50,238 nt of DNA from an uncultured bacterium (lineage in GTDB: Bacteria > Hydrogenedentota > Hydrogenedentia > Hydrogenedentales > Hydrogenedentaceae), in the NCBI GenBank assembly GCA_937124615.1, contig CAKZKR010000091.1:1-50238 (forward strand), written 5' to 3'. A program made the translations under genes and the position numbers. The notes under the pieces were generated by a model. The model was given only the letters and a program-made list of their open reading frames with translations, was not told where the DNA came from and did no database searches. Shown piece after piece: positions 46,782-50,238 of the stretch. Position 1 is the first letter of the stretch, and each line of letters opens with the position of its first letter.

Positions 46782-47708
46782 TTACGAGAAACCAACCGCG
46801 GTCGTTACCCAGGCGAAACCTTGATTTACAGGTGCTTTTCCAGGATACCGAACAAATTCTACATGTCCATCCATATATAAAACATTACAACCTCCGGGTA
46901 CATGATTGAAACCCTGTACCGCTGTGGCCACGAGGTCAAACATAATATATACAGTGCTTTGAGCCTGTGCAGTTGCTGAGGGGTTATTAATATCTGTGAT
47001 TAAGAACCGTTCAATTCCTTCACGGAGCCGATATACGATGGCCCCACCTGCATTCCCATTGGGTGCTCCTACTTCTTGGTCTTCATCGGTAGCCCGGGGA
47101 ACATTGGGTTCTGCGTAGGTGTACAGTTTTGCAGCAAGTAAAACGAATTGAGCAGGTCCATTGTATGCAGAGTAATTAGGGTCGAACATTCCTAAATTTA
47201 ATTGGAGATCTGTATCTTCACATTGGTCCAATACATAACCTAAATATGCATAACTGGTATCGATGCGAAACATCCCTCGTTCCATATTATTACAAGCGAG
47301 GTAGAATTCAGATTCATTAGTAATAGGATTTATCAAATCTCCAGGTTTTGCTTCTGCATCCGAAGGGCATAAGGTAATGTTAGGGTCAGTAAGATATTCA
47401 GGAAAAATAGATGGAATATAGGGACCGACAGCAATTCTAAGTGTATTTGTATGTGTTACAGGGAATCCGGCTGTATTACAATCTACCAAATTCCCATAAT
47501 AGGCGCACAATCGCGGGAATCGTTCGCCTTTTGCTTCATTGGAGTACATTTTGAAAACCAATCCCCACTGTTTCAGGTTATTCTGGCAACTGGAACGTCG
47601 TGCTGCTTCGCGAGCCCGGGCAAGAGCAGGTAATAATATTGCCGCAAGTATGCCGATGATGGCGATAACGACAAGTAATTCAATAAGTGTAAAACCTTTC
47701 TTGTGCAT
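46782..47708 (-). CDS. DUF1559-type prepilin (copy 2)
   Basis: A 308-aa protein with GGAGAA before the ATG. It has the same prepilin signal ([10 protein letters not shown]) and 63 N-terminal residues identical to copy 1 at 22506-23480, while the codons differ at many positions. The middle is unlike copy 1. The C-terminal part again has [18 protein letters not shown] and the H-x10-DG motif ([15 protein letters not shown]). It may be a minor or alternative pilin subunit. It stands next to the sulfatase gene (83 nt downstream) and has its own promoter without a LacI-type operator. Confidence 0.9.
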   Translation of the reverse strand: MHKKGFTLIELLVVIAIIGILAAILLPALARAREAARRSSCQNNLKQWGLVFKMYSNEAKGERFPRLCAYYGNLVDCNTAGFPVTHTNTLRIAVGPYIPSIFPEYLTDPNITLCPSDAEAKPGDLINPITNESEFYLACNNMERGMFRIDTSYAYLGYVLDQCEDTDLQLNLGMFDPNYSAYNGPAQFVLLAAKLYTYAEPNVPRATDEDQEVGAPNGNAGGAIVYRLREGIERFLITDINNPSATAQAQSTVYIMFDLVATAVQGFNHVPGGCNVLYMDGHVEFVRYPGKAPVNQGFAWVTTAVGFS

Positions 47709-47779
47709 GACTAATTCTCCATCTAATAATAGCTAAAAATACTATTGTATTAAAAATTGGGAAAATGCTTACTATAGTC

Positions 47780-47808
47780 ATAATAACAGAGAATTATATT
47801 ATTGTAAA
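47780..47808 (-). promoter_or_regulatory. Promoter of prepilin copy 2
   Basis: On the minus strand TTTACA (47808-47803) and TATTAT (47785-47780) are separated by 17 nt, about 70 nt before the ATG. The operator seen at copy 1 is absent here. Confidence 0.55.
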
Positions 47809-47913
47809 GTAAAATAATAAATAATTATTTTATAATATTGATAAAATAATTAAAATAAGTAGATTCCCCTGAAATTAGAAATGTTAACACTTCTATGTGA
47901 AGGAGAGTTTTGA

Positions 47914-48810
47914 TTAAGAGGACAAGTCGTTCAACAAAATGGAATCAAGACCAGGTAGATAAAAATTTATTATTTTATTCTCTCTTTTAAGTGTAAAGTT
48001 TTCATTATTTTCTGATAAATTCCACACTAAAACTTTTTTGGCCGTCGGATACCATGCACACACCACAGGTTTTTCATCTATTATATGAGGTATATTCTTT
48101 AATTTTGGAAGAATAGACTTTTTGAAATTAAATAGCGTATTTATATCTTCAGAGATGCCTAAATATCCTTCTTTTTCATTTCGCATTATATATGTAGAGT
48201 TTCCTTTTTGTAGACGGTTATAGTCAAAATCGCTAACAAAGACCCATCCGTTATTTATTACAGGTTCTTCTATAACCTCAAAGGGAATTCCTAAAGATAA
48301 AAATAGACTGTATGGATTATCATCACTTACATAACGACTTTTTTCGCCCCAATAGTGTTTTAGTGGTCCTGCCAATATATGTCCCGCAACTTGGTCATGA
48401 AATCGTTTCTGTTTTTCCATCGAATCGGGTAATACTTCCCAATGCGTTTTCGGAAAATGTTGGATGCTACTCATAAACATTGTATTCCGGACATCCGCAA
48501 TAGTAGAAATAACCAATTTTGCACACATATTCTTTGCTGATAACTTGTCTGCAGGAAATGCGGTCGTCTCACTGAACGCCCTTTCCGGTGTAGTAAATCG
48601 ACGGTGAAATAATACACTGAATAATTCATTACATTTCCCTTTTATACTGCCGAAACTGTTGTCATCAAACATCAATTCCCCGATGCGGAATAAACGTCCC
48701 TTATAATCTTTCAACCGTATCCCTGCTTTCTCACTCCCCATATACATTACCATGATACCGAGTTCAATTTCAGGGACCCTACTCTCCAATGTGCGGAAGC
48801 AATTTGTCAA
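47914..48810 (-). CDS. Exported glycosidase-like protein, C-terminal fragment after a frameshift
   Basis: This frame (nominal TTG start 48810) is open further upstream and joins smoothly in sense to the 48840-49481 frame: KDWIELLCDELTNCFRTLESRV follows from it. It contains LGIMVMYMGSEKAGIR, HWEVLPDSMEKQ and VVCAWYPTAKKVLVWNLSE, consistent with the second half of a TIM-barrel glycosidase-like protein with a beta end. The family is not recognised with certainty. Expression would need frame restoration at 48838-48859 or independent initiation, which lacks a ribosome site. Confidence 0.6.
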   Translation of the reverse strand: MTNCFRTLESRVPEIELGIMVMYMGSEKAGIRLKDYKGRLFRIGELMFDDNSFGSIKGKCNELFSVLFHRRFTTPERAFSETTAFPADKLSAKNMCAKLVISTIADVRNTMFMSSIQHFPKTHWEVLPDSMEKQKRFHDQVAGHILAGPLKHYWGEKSRYVSDDNPYSLFLSLGIPFEVIEEPVINNGWVFVSDFDYNRLQKGNSTYIMRNEKEGYLGISEDINTLFNFKKSILPKLKNIPHIIDEKPVVCAWYPTAKKVLVWNLSENNENFTLKRENKIINFYLPGLDSILLNDLSS

Positions 48811-48837
48811 TTCATCACATAGGAGTTCGATCCAATC

Positions 48838-48859
48838 CTTTAAGACTTTGTTAAGACTT
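48838..48859 (-). repeat. 11-bp imperfect tandem duplication at the frameshift
   Basis: On the minus strand AAGTCTTAACA is followed at once by AAGTCTTAAAG, the same first nine bases. Removing one 11-bp unit restores a single frame reading SEVLKDWIE through both parts. A one-base change nearby would also restore the frame. Confidence 0.75.
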
Positions 48860-49481
48860 CGCTTTTGTAGCTTTCATTTAAGTCTATCCAGTCCGATTCT
48901 TTATATCCATATTTATCTAAAAACAATTTTTTGTGTTCATCACAAAAACAACCACCAATAGTCCCTGGACTCTGTGCCAGCCTAAAATCGTCATCTAAGA
49001 AAACTTTTTCTATGGAAATCCCTTTTAATATTTCCATTGCTTTAGCATTCTCTTCTGTGGCCGGTGGATGTAGCGAAGTTCCTGCAAACTTTTTCCCTTT
49101 ATGGTCAATAGCCAATTTCCAAGATTCTGGAGGAGTTAATGGCAAATTACCTGAATAACTTCCTAAGGAATCACCCGGATGTCCCAGAGGAACATTAATT
49201 ACATAAGCAGGTATTCCAATAGATTCAAATTTGTTCTTCCATGCGTAGATTTGTTCCGGTTTGTAATACCAATGCCCGTAAAAATAACCACCAATCCATA
49301 CAGCAGAGACTCCACTTTGCTTGAAAATACCGAGCAATTCCGGTTCATGTTCCAAAGCATCAATGGAAATGGAAACATGGTATTTACGAGTTTCTGAAGA
49401 GGCATCAGCGTGTAAAGGGATAAACGGCAAACAGGTTCCAACTGCAACAGACCCCAAAAAAGAGCGACGCGATATATACAT
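48840..49481 (-). CDS. Tat-exported glycosidase-like protein, N-terminal fragment before a frameshift
   Basis: 213 residues starting MYISRRSFLGSVAVG, a twin-arginine signal. The following sequence has TIM-barrel-like strands with GVSAVWIGGYFYGHWYY, EKVFLDDDFRLAQ and GGCFCDEHKKLFLDKYG, a pattern common in glycosidase-like proteins of this kind of bacterium. The frame ends just after VLTKS at TAA, and the continuation is in another frame at 47914-48810 across the 11-bp duplication. The whole gene would span 47914-49481. No family name is certain, and it may be a pseudogene. Confidence 0.65.
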   Translation of the reverse strand: MYISRRSFLGSVAVGTCLPFIPLHADASSETRKYHVSISIDALEHEPELLGIFKQSGVSAVWIGGYFYGHWYYKPEQIYAWKNKFESIGIPAYVINVPLGHPGDSLGSYSGNLPLTPPESWKLAIDHKGKKFAGTSLHPPATEENAKAMEILKGISIEKVFLDDDFRLAQSPGTIGGCFCDEHKKLFLDKYGYKESDWIDLNESYKSEVLTKS

Positions 49482-49524
49482 AAAAAATTTCTACTTTCGA
49501 GGTGAAAAACAGGTAGAACAAAAC

Positions 49525-49616
<92 letters not shown>

Positions 49617-49628
49617 GCTAAGGAAAAA

Positions 49629-49658
49629 ATTATAACATAATAAAAAATAGACTTCCAA
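49629..49658 (-). promoter_or_regulatory. Promoter of tRNA-Ser
   Basis: On the minus strand TTGGAA (49658-49653) and TATAAT (49634-49629) are 18 nt apart, and the latter has the extended form ATGTTATAAT. The start would be near 49622, close to the tRNA 5' end at 49616. Confidence 0.65.
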
Positions 49659-49703
49659 ATAATAAGGAATAGAGAACATAAAATAGCAATTTTTTAGCAC
49701 TGT

Positions 49704-49732
49704 TTGAAAGAAATGACAATTTTTGATATAAT
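49704..49732 (+). promoter_or_regulatory. Promoter of tRNA-Asn
   Basis: TTGAAA at 49704-49709 and a perfect TATAAT at 49727-49732 are separated by 17 nt, ending 13 nt before the tRNA. Confidence 0.8.
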
Positions 49733-49745
49733 ACATCCCATCGGT

Positions 49746-49821
49746 TCCGCGATAGCTCAGGAGGTAGAGCAGGTGGCTGTTAACCACCGGGCCGCTGGTT
49801 CGAGTCCAGCTCGCGGAGCCA
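49746..49821 (+). tRNA. tRNA-Asn(GTT)
   Basis: 76 nt including an encoded CCA. The acceptor arm TCCGCGA pairs with TCGCGGA, the discriminator is G, the anticodon GTT is at 49779-49781 (position 34 from the 5' end), and GGTTCGAGTCC forms the T-arm. It is transcribed divergently from tRNA-Ser. Confidence 0.96.
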
Positions 49822-50109
49822 TTTTTAACAATACGAACTGTGGATTTTCGGAAAGAGAGATGGAAGTCCCCTTTTCTTTATTATCCCCACCCGAGCCAAC
49901 CCCTGAAGATAGGATTGAATCTTTGAAAGCGTCAAAATTCTCTAAATAATAAAGATTTATCCGTATTTGTTCTCTTGAATAAAGAATATTTTTGATGAAC
50001 TTTTTGATTAAAAGATTTCTTTCAATTCTTTTTTGCGGGGCAAGGGATTTTAAGAATATTTTGAGGATATTTTGGAACGTTTGAGAGGAAAGTGGAGAGC
50101 ATTCTTGCG
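49822..50109. other. Intergenic stretch after tRNA-Asn, no supported feature
   Basis: About 290 nt of A+T-rich sequence. It contains only a 29-codon frame (ATG 49860 to TAA 49949) of doubtful reality. I see no terminator, attachment repeat or RNA fold in it. Confidence 0.4.
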
Positions 50110-50238
50110 TTAGTTCATGTCCAGAGCAGTAGCCGATTCAGGGTCATTGTTAAGTCTGAAAATTAGATTTTCAAGGTATATTTTATCATTTGAAATTCTA
50201 TCAAGATTAGTAAAAATATAATTTTCCAATCTGTCTGC
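50110..50238 (-). CDS. Partial C-terminus of an unknown minus-strand gene at the window edge
   Basis: On the minus strand a frame open through the right edge gives 42 residues (ADRLENYIFTNLDRISNDK... ending SATALDMN) and stops at TAA 50112-50110. The composition is protein-like and the neighbouring frames are closed. It is too short to identify, and the start is outside the window. Confidence 0.45.
   Translation of the reverse strand, partial: ADRLENYIFTNLDRISNDKIYLENLIFRLNNDPESATALDMN

Noticed and set aside
49704-49949. 81-codon frame running through tRNA-Asn
   Set aside because: It reads through a certain tRNA gene and its promoter, so it cannot be a normal gene.
49860-49949. 29-codon peptide after tRNA-Asn
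   Set aside because: There is a purine run before the ATG, but it is too close to be a good ribosome site. No recognisable sequence and no partner gene.

Overview
The window looks like a piece of an A+T-rich chromosome of a Gram-negative, free-living heterotroph. The best guess is a member of Candidatus Hydrogenedentota or a neighbouring PVC-like lineage such as Lentisphaerota or Planctomycetota. This placement is inferred from style, not from a marker gene: two DUF1559-type prepilins with a C-terminal H-x10-DG motif, surface proteins with Glu-Gly (EGxxEG) linkers ending in a Cys-containing double EF-hand/dockerin-like tail, Tat-exported sulfatase and glycosidase-like proteins, an outer-membrane alginate-export-type porin, and an IPTL-CTERM-like tail. 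No phage, IS element, CRISPR array or integrase was seen; most of the window is ordinary chromosomal sequence.

Layout. 1-3.9 kb: the 3' end of an EF-hand surface protein, a strong terminator, then a secreted GH99/WbsX-like glycosidase. 3.9-8.1 kb (minus): a small membrane protein, a lipocalin-like protein and a GMC oxidoreductase split by a frameshift, then a thioredoxin-like protein. 8.3-12.7 kb (plus): porin and ClpB. 12.7-19.0 kb (minus): a probable operon of a mannitol-1-phosphate-dehydrogenase-like enzyme, pyruvate/2-oxoacid dehydrogenase E2 and E3 (no E1 here) and a YfhO-like membrane protein. 19.1-22.4 kb (plus): two Gfo/Idh/MocA oxidoreductases around a parvulin-type foldase. 22.5-24.8 kb: a prepilin and a divergent LacI-family regulator that share a clear promoter/operator region. 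24.8-32.2 kb (minus): hybrid histidine kinase, HTH-receiver protein, an unrecognised membrane protein and glucose-6-phosphate isomerase. 32.3-36.1 kb (plus): a frameshifted beta-helix protein, a lytic transglycosylase and an aminotransferase. 36.2-45.2 kb (plus): two giant surface proteins. 45.3-49.5 kb (minus): sulfatase, second prepilin and a frameshifted Tat-exported glycosidase-like protein. 49.5-49.8 kb: divergent tRNA-Ser(GCT) and tRNA-Asn(GTT). The right edge probably holds the C-terminus of one more minus-strand gene.

How the genes fit together. Many products act at or outside the envelope: polysaccharide or sulfated-glycan enzymes (GH99-like, beta-helix, sulfatase, GH-like), a porin, giant adhesin-like proteins and prepilins. 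This suits a glycan scavenger living on particles. The intracellular genes (Pgi, mannitol-phosphate dehydrogenase-like, Gfo/Idh, E2/E3) fit sugar catabolism.

The strongest second-look items are: a LacI-type operator pair sitting just downstream of a textbook promoter for a prepilin; the conserved four-Cys double EF-hand tail shared by two unrelated surface proteins 36 kb apart; and three genes interrupted by frameshifts. Two of these are at A-tracts, one with the form of a -1 slippery heptamer and one an A9 tract. The third lies on an 11-bp imperfect tandem duplication. They could be assembly errors, pseudogenes or genuine recoding sites.
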